Assembly (NCBI GenBank): GCA_014706295.1
Contig: JACSVZ010000016.1
Span: 4,941,168 to 5,005,167 of the forward strand
Reading direction: 5' to 3'
From: Lycocorax pyrrhopterus obiensis
Lineage: Eukaryota; Chordata; Aves; Passeriformes; Paradisaeidae
Length of the DNA stretch: 64,000 nt
A program made the position numbers and the translations under genes. Under the pieces are notes generated by a model. It saw only the letters and a list, made by a program, of their open reading frames with translations. It had not been told where the DNA came from and searched no databases. Position 1 is the first letter of the stretch. Every line of letters begins with the position of its first letter. Positions 51,407 to 61,493 of the stretch are shown here, one piece after another.

Positions 51407-51733
51407 CACAGCTGTTTGAAACTGCTTTGTCAAGAAAAAAAGATACAACTCCAAAGCGCTCCCCGCCCTACCAAATCTATCCTGGGAAGGCATTTCCTTA
51501 ACCAGAGAGGCGAGGCCAGTGAGAAGTCTTCACGAGACAGAGACGTGCTGAATGTCAGTGGAATTTGGGTGACTGATTCCCCTCCAAATGTATCGAAATT
51601 TTCAGTGAAAAATTTATCTCCCAGAAAGAGACAACACCACCCCAAAAAAGGTTGCTATGACAATCACTTATTGAATATACCCTTTGCTATAAGGAAGAAT
51701 AGGAAAAATAAGAGAACTCAGCAGTCAAATTGA
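51407..51733 (+). CDS. Candidate coding exon, product unknown
   Basis: The frame is open from just after an in-frame TAG at 51404-51406 to TGA at 51731-51733, about 108 codons, with possible acceptors at the tattag and gcacag sequences near its start. No ATG lies near the start, so if real it is an internal or terminal exon. The peptide is strongly basic and hydrophilic, with an Arg/Asp/Ser stretch, a SPRKRQHHPKK patch and a Lys/Arg-rich end, a composition unlike the Cys/Leu/Ser-rich chance frames elsewhere. CpGs cluster in it (gcgctcccc, gaggcgagg, cacgagac, gacgtg, atcgaaa). It starts about 380 bp from GPC1 exon 2 on the opposite strand. No domain is recognised, no strong donor is present inside, and no polyadenylation signal directly follows. 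It could belong to the plus-strand gene at 57534-60210 or to a separate unit. Confidence 0.33.
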   Translation, partial: HSCLKLLCQEKKIQLQSAPRPTKSILGRHFLNQRGEASEKSSRDRDVLNVSGIWVTDSPPNVSKFSVKNLSPRKRQHHPKKGCYDNHLLNIPFAIRKNRKNKRTQQSN

Positions 51734-53907
51734 AAAATTCTCCAGTATGGAGCTTCTCCTGCCCTCTGCAATTTCTTTACTGTGAAGAAGCAAGTACTCA
51801 CATAGGCAGAGTCAGCAAAAAAATATTATTATATATTATTTTAAAAATAATTGCTCAAGTTCATATAAGTCCTTACAAAGACACATCCACCTGCAAACAT
51901 ACCCTGTTTCTCCTTACCCAAGCAATAAGAATTCATTTGAATGAAATCAAACATTTATTAAAAAAAAAAATACCCCTCTTGTTCCAAGCATGTTCTGAGA
52001 TAAACCAATCAGTAACCAAGCAGTTACCATGTTTAAGGTAATTTGATTGGAAATGCCAATGATTTTGCTGGCACTTCTATAGGACTGCTGTCTTAATGTC
52101 ATAGCTGAGCCTAAACATCTTTAAAATTGTGTTTATCTTGTGTGCCTCAACAGCTTCAAATCCTGAACCTACACAGTCTCCAGAGTTTCCCACTAAAGTC
52201 CTTAGCTATTTTCAGTGTAAAGCTCTTAGCAAATGGATGGTAAAGGGTCTCTGAAACTGGGCATGTGTCCTACCCTTGTGAAAGTCATCTCATTAGCAGC
52301 CTAAGAGCAACTTCTGTAGTTGATGTATTTTAGGCAGAAGGCATTCAGGTTGAGTTTGCATTTTGCTTGTCCTTGGATTCCTGCTCACAGACGACCCTTG
52401 AGCAACCTCTGCAAGGTGTGGGGTGAGCCCGCCCTTGAAAAACAGGTTACCATGGGCATCTGTACTGCCAGTCTTCCTGCCTACGTGACGGGAATTGCTG
52501 TTCACCAGCTTCTGTAGGAGAGTAACTCCCATCATCAGCCTTGTGTTGTGCTCTCAGCTGATTGCAGTGTCAGGGTGGTGTGTCCTGGGGGCTGCCCGTC
52601 TCCCATGAGACCCACTCCCTGTCTCCACGAGAGCCCAGGCACCACTGCCAAAGCAGCAGGAAAAGCAGCAACTTGCTTCAATATAAAAACTCAGAGTCAA
52701 ATATAAATATCACGTGGCTCAATGCCTGCCATACCAAATGCAAGCTCAGTTCCAGGGCTTGCCTGGGCCTCTCCTTCCCTCACAAACTAGATTGTTCCAA
52801 GTCATTCCCTGGGCTCCTTTCTGGAGAGCTGCATTTATCTGTACAGCATCAGGGCTGCTGACATGTGACAGACAGGCAGGAAAAGGGAGCTGTAATTTTT
52901 TGACAAGACATGGCTTTGATTCCTGTCACGGCAAATTAAAACCTTTTTCCTTGTCCAGCCTTTTCCATCCAATTTCTGCTGCCACAGGATTTCTGGCAAG
53001 GACGAAGTTTTGTGGACAGCAGTTTTACTGTGGGACGCATCCTTCCATGAGGCCCCCGGTGCCCTCAGGACAAAGAGAGGCCTTTACAGGGCCTGGCCTC
53101 TCTGAAAAGCCAGTCAACAAAGAAATGGGTCCCAAGGGATCCCAGCGGTTTCCAAAAGTGCCTTTACCACCTCAGTTGATGGTGAATTTTGCTGGTGAGG
53201 TCCTGGTCGTGCTCAGAGGCCTTGCACTCAACAACATGAGCACTCCCACCATTCTTCTGGGTGCCATTACCCACCGGGGCTGGTAGGCTCAGGAGAAGCC
53301 TCCAACAGCCCTTTACAAATGCCCTGTTTTGGGAAACCGAGTCAAATCAGTGGGAACCCTGGGGATCTCTCATCTCCTGGCCTGCTGCCAGCAGGATTCA
53401 GGCAGGAGACCTGCTTGAAACTGGGAGAGCAAACATGGACATCCCTCCAAGGAGACACCAATGTGTTCACCAAAGCTGCCCATCATGCGGGTTCCCTGCA
53501 CAGGCTTTAGAAGCGAAGGGGGAAAGTGTGGGGATTGCCCCCAGGAGGAGAGCAGGGGATGAAGAACCCCGTGCCTGAGTTCCCTGACGGACACTGAGGG
53601 GCAGCAGCAGTGCGAGGTGTGCTAATTAAAATGTGACATGTCCAGACAAACCCTCAGCGCTCCCAGCCCAGGCGAGGCACAGCGTGTTTGGGCAGGATGG
53701 CTCCAACCCAGCTGTGATAGCACAGCCTCCACACAACCGAGGGGAAGGGGACAGGGAAAAAACAGGCAGAAAGCAGGGAGAAAGTCACACCCATAGCTAA
53801 AATTGCCTAATTTTACCCAATTTTGTGAATTGAATATAGAATTTTTTCCATTCTTGAACTCAGAGCAGTTTCAATCCCTTTTGAAGTAGCATTTATCTTA
53901 GCTTTCT

Positions 53908-53953
53908 GCAGGTGTTTGTAAGGTACTCAGCAGGTGTTTGTGTGGTGCTCAGC
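53908..53953. repeat. Imperfect tandem duplication, 23-bp unit
   Basis: Two adjacent copies share caggtgtttgt, then ggt, then ctcag, differing at a few bases. Confidence 0.65.
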
Positions 53954-54548
53954 ACCACCATACTCTCTCAGCGGGAAGCAAAGTTTTTATCATTTATCTC
54001 TGTAACTCAAACTCAGCACACACAGAACAGTCTTACAGCACTGTGAACATGCTTTGCTTTCTTTGCTTTTTAACCTGACCCACCCTGGAAACATTCACTA
54101 TTATTATTTAACCTTTTTCTATTGATTCCAAAATAAATGTGCTCCAGACCGTATTTTGGTTCTCCTTATATTTCAAAGTCCCTTTGTTTGCCAACTTGCC
54201 TTTGACCCATTGCTGAAGCTTGCACTATAAATATCTCTGGGTTCACTTGGCAGGAGACATCTGCAAATACCTACGGAGAGCCAGAGGTGTTTTATGAGAA
54301 GAAAATCTCCACGATAGAGCGTGTGTTCTCTCCCCGCTGCTGTGCTGCACAAGCTCGCCCTGTATACAGCTGACCTGCTGCTCACCACTTGCTGGACAGC
54401 ACATGCTCCCAGCCCCTGGAAGAGCTCTGCACAAAGCAGACAGGCATGGCAGAAGCCAAACTGGCAGCAAAGGGAGGGCTGCTCAAATCTTGAAGATGAT
54501 GGATACACTTCCAGCCACCAAGGCCAGCTCTGGGTCATACCCAAAGAA

Positions 54549-55135
54549 AATTACAGAATCGCAGAATCACCAGGTTGGAAGAGACCTTCAAGATCACTGA
54601 GTCCAACCCATGCCCTAACCTCGACTAAACCATGGCACCAAGTGCCACATCCAATCTCTTTTCAAACACATCCAGGGATGGTGACTCTACCACCTGCCCG
54701 GGTAGACCATTCCAGTATTTTATCACTCTTTCTGTAAAAAACTTCTTCCAAATATCCAACCTAAATTTCCCCTGGTGCAGCTTAAGGCTGTGTCCTCTCG
54801 TTCTGTCAGTTGTTGCCTGGAGAAAGAGACCAACCCCCAGCTGACTACAACCACCTTTCAGGAAGTTGTAGAGTGATAAGGTCACCTCTGAGTCTCCTTT
54901 TCTCCAGGCTAAACAACCCCAGGTCCCTCAGACGTTCCTCATAGGGCTTGTGCTCCAAGCCCCTCACCAGCCTTGTTGCCCTCCTCTGGACGCGCTCGAG
55001 TGTCTCCACGTCCTTCCTGAACTGAGGGGCCCAGAACTGCACACAGCACTCGAGGTGCGGCCTCACCAGTGCCGAGTACAAGGGAAGAATGACTTCCCTG
55101 GTCCTGCTGGCCACACCATTCCTGATACAAAATTG
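54549..55135 (-). mobile_element. CR1 LINE fragment with partial reverse transcriptase ORF, frameshifted
   Basis: A minus-oriented CR1 copy of about 590 bp. From its truncated 5' end near 55135 it encodes the end of the ORF2 reverse transcriptase ([17 protein letters not shown], then [16 protein letters not shown] and [12 protein letters not shown]). It changes frame near 54862 and continues in another frame (FLKGGC, DRTRGHSLKLHQGKF, YWNGLPGQVVESPSLDVF). The 3' UTR and octamer-like tail (gattctgcgattctgtaatt) end at about 54549. The element is dead: most of ORF2 and all of ORF1 are missing. The 3' sequence looks like CR1 subfamilies common in neoavian birds, though I cannot fix the subfamily. 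It lies in GPC1 intron 1 in the sense orientation. Confidence 0.92.
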
Positions 55136-57533
55136 CACTGTCCCAAGTCTGTAGTTGAAACCCAGCCATCTCTCCTCAGCCCTAGACTTGCAACCCGCCA
55201 GCTGAGCAGGTCTGGCAGTGCAGCGCAGAGGTGTCCAGGCTGCACTCAATGGCTCAGCTAACACCAGCTCTGTGCTGCCCTAAGAACCCTGGATTTAAAA
55301 CACATTTGTAAGTAAGAGAAGATGCACTTTGCGATGCTCTGAAAACAATCAGCTTGGCCAAGTCTTCCACATTCATAATGTGAGGTTCAATCTGGGTCTC
55401 TCTGGAAGAGCCAGTTCTCCTGCAAAAGCTGCTGAAGCTGGAGTGGGATGTAACCCACCAACTGCATGGCCCCTTGGAAGTGGAAACAGGGTGGAGCATG
55501 CATGAAAACAGCATCAAGCAAATATCTAATTTATGATTAATTGTCCTGGAATTGAAAGGAATAGGCAGGAGGCTGATGACAAGAGAATATCACACTGCAC
55601 AGCTACAGGCTTGGATTGTCCTTGAAATACCCTCGAGCTGGCTGGGTTAGCAGATCATTTTGGCTATCAAATTCATTACTGCACTTCAGAGTGCCGAATA
55701 CTAAATCACTTGACCGCTTTCCACTCAGGGATGGAGTTAGGCCCAGGGTCCCTGCAGGGGGAATAGCCCTGCCCACAGCCACCACTACCAGGAGCTGAGA
55801 CAGGGCTCAGCTCCCTGCTTCTCCCACTGTGTTCTCCAGGCTCACTGCCCTGGCCCACATGGGCTCCCGGGGCTGCCTGCCACAGGCTGTGTGCTGTAAC
55901 ACATAGGAGCTCAGCTAACTGTGCCCAGGAAAGCTCTCCAGCTGTTCACTGCTCCTGCCTTTCATCCCACCAGGAGGCTCTGAAAACAAGACAGAAGGGC
56001 AGTCCCAGGGGTGTAAAATGCAATACTGAGAGAAGAGTCCTTGGCTCCTTTAACCATGTAAATAGTGCTACTTCTATCCCTCTCACAGGATGTTGGAGAT
56101 TGAATTAATTACAATGTTTGCAGAAGGTTTGGGGTTATGTGGCTGTGTCAGAGTATCTAAATGCAAATTATTACAAAATCATTCCTCCCAGAGGTTAATT
56201 TATTTCAGGCTGTGATAAATCCATCATAATTCTTCCCTCATGTTTGTAACCCTCCTCCCACTTGCTCTCCAAACTGTTCCAAAAGATCATTTCATGCTCC
56301 TAGCCTCAGTCCAGCCCCCCATGCCAGGACAACTCCAGCCCAAGCTCCCTCTTGGGAGGTTTCTGGGTGGACATGTCTCAGGCAATCAGGCTTGCTGAAG
56401 TGCAAGGCATGCCAGGCATGGCAGGGATGCCAGGACATACCCCCGGCCAGGTGCAGCCAGAGAGCCTGAGAGCACCTGGCAGCTGAGGAGCTCCAGTCCT
56501 CTCCTACTGTCCCTGGTAGGCATTACTGTCTGTTGGCCTCTCCCTCTTCACACCTAAATCCCATCCAGGCTAACGAGCATCACAGCCAGGAACTGAGGAC
56601 AAAACAGTGTCGTTTAGAATATGGGTTTTCTTTTCTCTTTCTTTTTTTTTTAACCATGTCAAAGTGTCTGCAGCTGATGCAAAACGAGCCTGGAGGTGGT
56701 ACAGATGTTAAAAATACCTTGCAGAGAGGTAGTGCAGTGAAAGTAAATCCCTTTCCTTATGCCTCCCAGCTTTTCCTGCTTCAGGTGTTCCTGTCCCCAT
56801 TTATCTTCACATATATATCTTTACAGAGAACACAATCTGGCACGTGCTAATAAGCAGCTGACAGCACAGCCAGCACTAAGCACCATGGTGCTACCTTGAA
56901 TCCCAGTCTTATCACAGATAACTCCTAAGGAGAAACAGGGGTACCCAAAAAACATTTGGACTAGGAGATAGTCCTGGCTGACCAGCCCAGGAAGAGCTCT
57001 TCATGCCTTTTTCACTTAGAACCATCCGCTGGCAACCTCTGCCAAACACCTACGCCCCATAACACCCGTGTAAGATGTCCAGGTGTACAGCTGGTCTCCT
57101 GCAGTGGCTGCTACCATCAAACTGAAGCAGAGACCAGACTGCTCTCTTAAGCAGAGTGAAAACCAGATATTTTCCCATATTGCAAAGGCAGATGTTAGCT
57201 GTGCAGCCTATTTCTTTGATTTGCAGTCAGCTGTTGGCAAAATACGATTATCTTCTATTTTCTGATCATGTATTAAGAGTATCGTCATTTTGGCTTCAGT
57301 TTGCACATAATGCCAGGGGAGTCACAGCAGGCCTGAATATCAAGTATCATACAACAAACACTGTGATCAAAATGCACTGAACCATGTTCTCCCTGGTCTT
57401 AGTGATACTGCAGGCTGAGGATAGGCAAGGTGGGGCAGGGCTGTGGGCTGGCCCAGAAACCAGGGGCAAAATACGGTCATGAGGAAGAGTGGTGCTCAAA
57501 TGAAGTCCTTATTTTCCTGCACTTCCTAGAAAG

Positions 57534-57725
57534 ATGCACTCTCAGGATGAGAAGCAGAGGTGGCAGGGTGTAGCTGGAAACCAGCCCTGCCGTGGACTCA
57601 GGGACATCTTGGACGAGCTGGCCTGGGAGCTCATGCAGCAAGGTGGAGAGGAGAGGCACAGGGAAGCTGTCTGCTTCACCAACATCCTGCAGGAACTGCT
57701 CATGGACCTCAGCGCCTGCTGCGTG
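57534..57725 (+). CDS. Unrecognised antisense gene, first visible coding exon
   Basis: I do not recognise this protein. The exon follows a strong acceptor (pyrimidine-rich, ending cttcctag at 57529) and ends at the donor gtaaga after a GTG codon (phase 0). An in-frame stop lies upstream at 57501-57503. The ATG at 57534 has A at -3 and is the first Met after it, so translation may start here with the preceding bases as 5' UTR. If an upstream coding exon exists it must supply two bases of a split codon. The 64 residues are polar at first, then form a likely amphipathic helix rich in Leu, Glu and Asp (DILDELAWELMQQ, then FTNILQELLMDLS). CpG is raised relative to the surrounding intron, as expected for coding DNA. 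The gene lies inside GPC1 intron 1 on the opposite strand. Splicing and frame are well supported; function is unknown. Confidence 0.7.
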
Positions 57726-58250
57726 GTAAGACCCAGGCTAACCTCAGCTGGCCCAAGGCCACCACAGAGCAGTGTCACAGCTGACACACAAGCAGGACTG
57801 GGGAGAGGCAGGGGCCCTCTCACCTGCTGCATCCACACCGGCGACCCCACGCACATCCCTGCTGCCTCCTGGCCTCAGTAAGGAGAGAGGGATTTGGCTC
57901 TAGCACAATCAATCCTATCTCTTTGCTGCTGCTGAGGGAGTAGCTGGGTATCTCGGGGGACTGATAACAAGGGCATGAAGTCTTTTCAAGCTGCACACCA
58001 CAGGTCTGAATTTGTCCCATGTCAGCAGCTTTTGTAATGCCTCACCATCTGAAGGCTGATCAAATAGCTTGTGCTATCTGAGATGAACTAATGTTTTCGT
58101 TCCAGATAAAGAAAACAAGCGCTACGTTCCACATCAGTGATAAAAACAGCAAACTGGAAAAAAATAGCTGGAGAATATGCTTATTCTGATAAAGCAATGC
58201 ACATGTTTAAGATGGCACAATAGCAAATCATTAAACGTTTGTTCCTACAG

Positions 58251-58308
58251 TTCGTCATTGAGACCAGGATTATACCAACAGGAGTGAACAACCAAGAGCA
58301 GATAATCC
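58251..58308 (+). CDS. Unrecognised antisense gene, second exon
   Basis: This short exon lies between a clear acceptor (gtttgttcctacag) and a donor gtaaga. It continues the previous exon in phase 0 and adds 19 residues (FVIETRIIPTGVNNQEQII) plus one leftover base, C. The preceding intron is 525 bp. CpG dinucleotides occur at both ends. Joined to the 59939 exon, the leftover C plus AA gives a Gln codon and the frame stays open. No domain is recognised in this piece; it links the helical N-terminal part to the Ser/Lys-rich tail. A second phase-compatible acceptor exists at 58909 (described among the findings). Confidence 0.65.
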
Positions 58309-59938
58309 GTAAGATTTGTTCTTTCCACTCTTATCTTTCTACTCCTACTAGGATTTAATAAACTATCAAAATACTGTCAACCAAATAAGACAACTTAATC
58401 TGGCTACTGCATGGAGTTGGCTCCCTACCAGGTTAGTGCTGTTCTGTAATTGCATTACAGTGAAAACCTGACACAGTGAATAAATACAGGTACTGCTGAG
58501 AAATGTCACAACTGGCACCTCGAGCAGAAACCCACTGATGGGTGGGAGGACTTTGGGACTGCCCCATTAGTACAGACACAGGCTGCTCAAACCGGGAGCC
58601 TGGTGTGGAGGAGGCTGAACAGCAATTTCCCCTGTATTTGCTCTGTTCGTGTGTCAAAATACTTCAGGCTCCGAGGCTGTCAGCTCAGTGTCAAGCTCAC
58701 ACACACTGGAAGTGTGGTATCAATTTGTTTAATCCTAGACCCTGATGTCAGAGGAATTTATAAGGCAGGCAAACATGGGCAAAAAAGTTAATTAACAGAG
58801 GAGAAAGAGCTACCTCCGTGTCCTGGAAAAATACTAAGTACAGAGTAGATAAGAGTGCCTTCAGAAACGACAGTCTGAAAATCCTAATGTCATCTGTGTA
58901 TGTTACAGTGGCAAACTGCCCAGAGGAAGGGAACAGAGAAAATGTCACAAATGCTGACAACAGACTTGATTCTTAGTGAAAAGCTCTGCATGAAAGCACT
59001 TCACCCACGCATTGCTCCTTTGGGTTTTGGGAGTGTCTTTCTGAATGAAACAGAATACCCCTTCCCATCACTCTGCTCCCCCAGTTTCTCTCAGGACCTG
59101 CCTTTAGCTACATGGGCCTGACTCTGCCTCCGAGCTGTGCACACACAGCAGGAACCAGCACAGGGTGAAACGATCCAAGCCTGCATTTAAGGACAGAGCA
59201 GGAAAAGCTTTATAATTTGCAGTAGAAAATATCTTTTTCAGCGGTTGAGAGAGGAATGAAAGAACAAGGGCCAAACCCACATGTACCACAAGCAGTGAAA
59301 GACCTCCAGCTAGCAGAACTGACTGAACACACTGAATCCAACATGCTCCAGATCCTCTTCTGGGCACTGGACACACAGTGGGGGTGCTTCTGAGCAGGAC
59401 TGCTACAGGAGATGATCCATTATGAAAGGCCTCAACCGGGAGTTAGGACATGGTCTACAATTAACACTCTCCCAGTAAATCAATCCTGAAAGAAACCTTC
59501 AGTTCAAACTAGAGCAGTTGCAAGAATCACGGAGAAACGCACAGGGAGTTCACTGTTACACCCTTTCCTCCCCCCTTCCCCAAAAAATAGAAAACTTTTT
59601 AACTGAACCTTAGACAAGGGAAGAATTATCTTGTCTCTTCACATAACACTTGTGGGGACATACTGAAGTTGTGTGTCGCAATCCATCACTATCAACCTCT
59701 TTCAGAGTTGTCCTGAGCACATCAGCTTCTCACCAGATGTTTGGTTCTGCTTTTTCTTCTTGGAACAAAGAGTCTTTTTATCCTCAGTTTGCTGCAATCT
59801 AAAATAAGATCAAACTGGAAACCTATCACTCTTATCAGATGCAGCTTCAGTGCAGGCTTCATAACAACATAAATATGTTATTACATAAGAGGCAAAGCAA
59901 TTCATTAAGCAGAATCTTTTTTACCAGCTTCTTCTCAG
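58309..59938 (+). other. Second intron of the unrecognised gene, with a possible alternative last exon
   Basis: The intron is 1630 bp, from the gtaaga donor to the cttcttctcag acceptor. Inside it, an acceptor at 58908 opens a frame that is phase-compatible with the second exon and reaches TAG at 58974-58976, adding about 22 residues. No other feature is seen; the minus-strand frames here are chance. Confidence 0.45.
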
Positions 59939-60210
59939 AAAAAATATCTACTGGAGAAACTGTCAGCTCTTCCTCACGGCCTGGCAGCTCACTGTCAGTA
60001 GGATCAGACTGCAAAAGGAATCTGGGTAGTAAACTAAGGATTAAAGACGTAGTTCACACTAATAAGAGCCGAAGGCCTTTGGTTTATTCTCCATTAAAAA
60101 CCCCCAAACTTCGGGGCAATAATTCATATACTCCATGTCAGGAACTTGAAGAAGGGACAGAACCAAAAGGCTTTTCCAGTTCACCTGCTGAAGCTCTGCA
60201 AGGAAAATAG
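59939..60210 (+). CDS. Unrecognised antisense gene, terminal coding exon
   Basis: The exon begins after a strong acceptor (pyrimidine tract ending cttcttctcag) and runs open for 89 codons to TAG at 60208-60210. Its entry phase matches the exon at 58251-58308, which ends with one base. The encoded tail is rich in Ser, Lys, Arg and Pro: a poly-Ser run (SSSSRPGSSLS), a basic segment (KLRIKDVVHTNKSRR), a proline-directed cluster (YSPLKTPK) that resembles CDK or MAPK phosphosites, and an acidic then Ser/Pro-rich end. It is probably intrinsically disordered. CpGs are spread through the exon (cacggcc, gacgtag, gccgaagg, ttcgggg), unlike the flanking introns. The whole three-exon product would be about 173 residues if translation starts at 57534. 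Such tails are common in nuclear or cytoskeletal regulators, but I cannot assign a family. Confidence 0.68.
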
Positions 60211-60780
60211 TGGTACTGCACTTGGGGCTAGTTTGAGATAGAGATTGAAGAGCTTCAGCAAGCTTGTAAATATTGCTCAAGAATGGGGAGTGCTTATGGC
60301 TGTTCCCAATCATTTCAGTGCAAAGAACAAACCTGTATTAACCTCTCATGGAGAAGTCACCAATTAGAGAACATTTCCTTTCAAACCCAGCAAAACTCAA
60401 GCAGTTGATGCTGGTGAGAAAAGCATGAAAATCATCTTTCTGGGTTTCAGCTGCATGCTCAACCCTGGGCTCCTGGAAGGCACTCCCTGTTCCTCATCCC
60501 TCTGCCACCCTTGCAGGACACTGGGATGTACCACAGCAGAGGAGGAGGCTGGGAAGACTGCACAGGGCACAGGCCACTGCTGCCCACCCCGATAGCTGCA
60601 CTCCTGGCTGCCAGCTCACCCAGGTGAGGTGCTCTATGCACACAAGGAGGGTCTTGCTCTCTAGCAACAAAAATCTCCCAAGGGAAAAATCAGGAAGCTA
60701 AAAAAACCTCAACCACTCTGTCTGCTGGTAAGAATGAAAATGACTCCCGAATTTGAAGAAAACTTTATTTTTAAATAGTT

Positions 60781-60786
60781 ATTAAA
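60781..60786 (+). promoter_or_regulatory. Candidate polyadenylation signal ATTAAA
   Basis: ATTAAA lies about 570 bp after the stop of the plus-strand gene, in an A/T-rich stretch with no further open frame of note. A second candidate, AATAAA, occurs at 60924-60929. Hexamers of this kind are frequent in AT-rich DNA, so this is positional support only. Confidence 0.3.
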
Positions 60787-60923
60787 CAAAGTTTTTGGAC
60801 CTGAATCTCATTCTGAGAGTTTGCAAAACCAAAATGTCTATGCCTAAAAATTTAAGAAATTAGGTTTAATGAAGCTCATTAATCTGAAATTCCATAGACG
60901 TGTGTACACTTATCAAAGCTAAA

Positions 60924-60929
60924 AATAAA
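60924..60929 (+). promoter_or_regulatory. Candidate polyadenylation signal AATAAA
   Basis: A canonical AATAAA hexamer lies about 715 bp past the stop codon of the plus-strand gene. If used, it would give a 3' UTR of ordinary length. Not distinguishable from a chance hexamer without transcript data. Confidence 0.3.
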
Positions 60930-61290
60930 AATATGCATGTCTGAATTGTCTAAACCCCACAAATTCAAGATCATCTTTTTTTAGATTTTTGTGAAAAATT
61001 AAGAGACTTTACCTATGAAGAGCTGTTGACTTATGCCATAAATTGGAAGTGCTTATACCTCCTCTAAAACTCTTTGCTGTATGTGTTGGCAGGGATGTGG
61101 GAAGGTGCGGGATTGGAGGGGCAAGTTCTCATTGCTGTGGGCTTTTTCACTTTGCAACTTGAAGCTTTTTTCAGCCCCAGAAATGCTTGGCTCTCCTTCA
61201 GCTATTGCTTTGCTTTAATTGTCTCGTGAATGTTTTGGCCGGCAGTAAAAGTGCCGAACTGTGGAGCCCTTCCCTACAATTTGAGGCACC

Positions 61291-61493
61291 ATGAAAGCAA
61301 ACAGCAAATATGGGGTCATCTTGTGGGAACATGAAATTGCAAACTTCCAGTTTGACAGAACGGATGCAGCTGATGCAGAACTCGGATGGACAAGTACCAG
61401 CACCCAGGCTGGAGTCTGGAGAAGCTGCTGTGTGAGAGATCTGCAGCAGAAGGAATTCAATATGCTGCCTTTCCCTTCTGGTTGCAGACGCAC
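61291..61493 (+). CDS. Weak candidate exon with a consensus donor
   Basis: The stretch ends at a consensus donor (gcac followed by gtaagtg at 61494). Two frames run open into the donor. One starts at ATG 61291 and gives a peptide beginning MKANSKYGVILWEHEIANF. The other starts at ATG 61386, beginning MDKYQHPGWSLEKLL and ending FPFWLQTH. A short CpG-containing stretch (tcgtgaa, ggccggc, tgccgaa) lies just upstream at 61224-61256. No convincing acceptor is seen, so it would have to be a first exon. No protein family is recognised, and chance is a real possibility. Confidence 0.18.

Larger units (their letters stand above)
51734..57533 (-). other. GPC1 intron 1, segment between the 51.4-kb ORF and the antisense gene
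   Basis: It contains the CR1 fragment, an A11 run at 51960-51970, a T-rich tract around 56636-56652 and the 53908 duplication. The frame at 52714-53286 plus looks like chance. An upstream exon or promoter of the antisense gene could lie here, but no CpG island or convincing exon is visible. Confidence 0.5.

Noticed and set aside
52714..53286. 190-codon plus-strand open frame
   Set aside because: No motif and no splice context; looks like chance in GC-richer DNA.
54845..55264. Reading the reverse transcriptase-like frame as a host gene
   Set aside because: It is the C-terminal end of CR1 ORF2, frameshifted and 5'-truncated.
56671..56725. Possible small exon upstream of the antisense gene (after a T-rich tract and tctgcag)
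   Set aside because: The gtagtg donor is weak and its end phase does not fit the exon at 57530.
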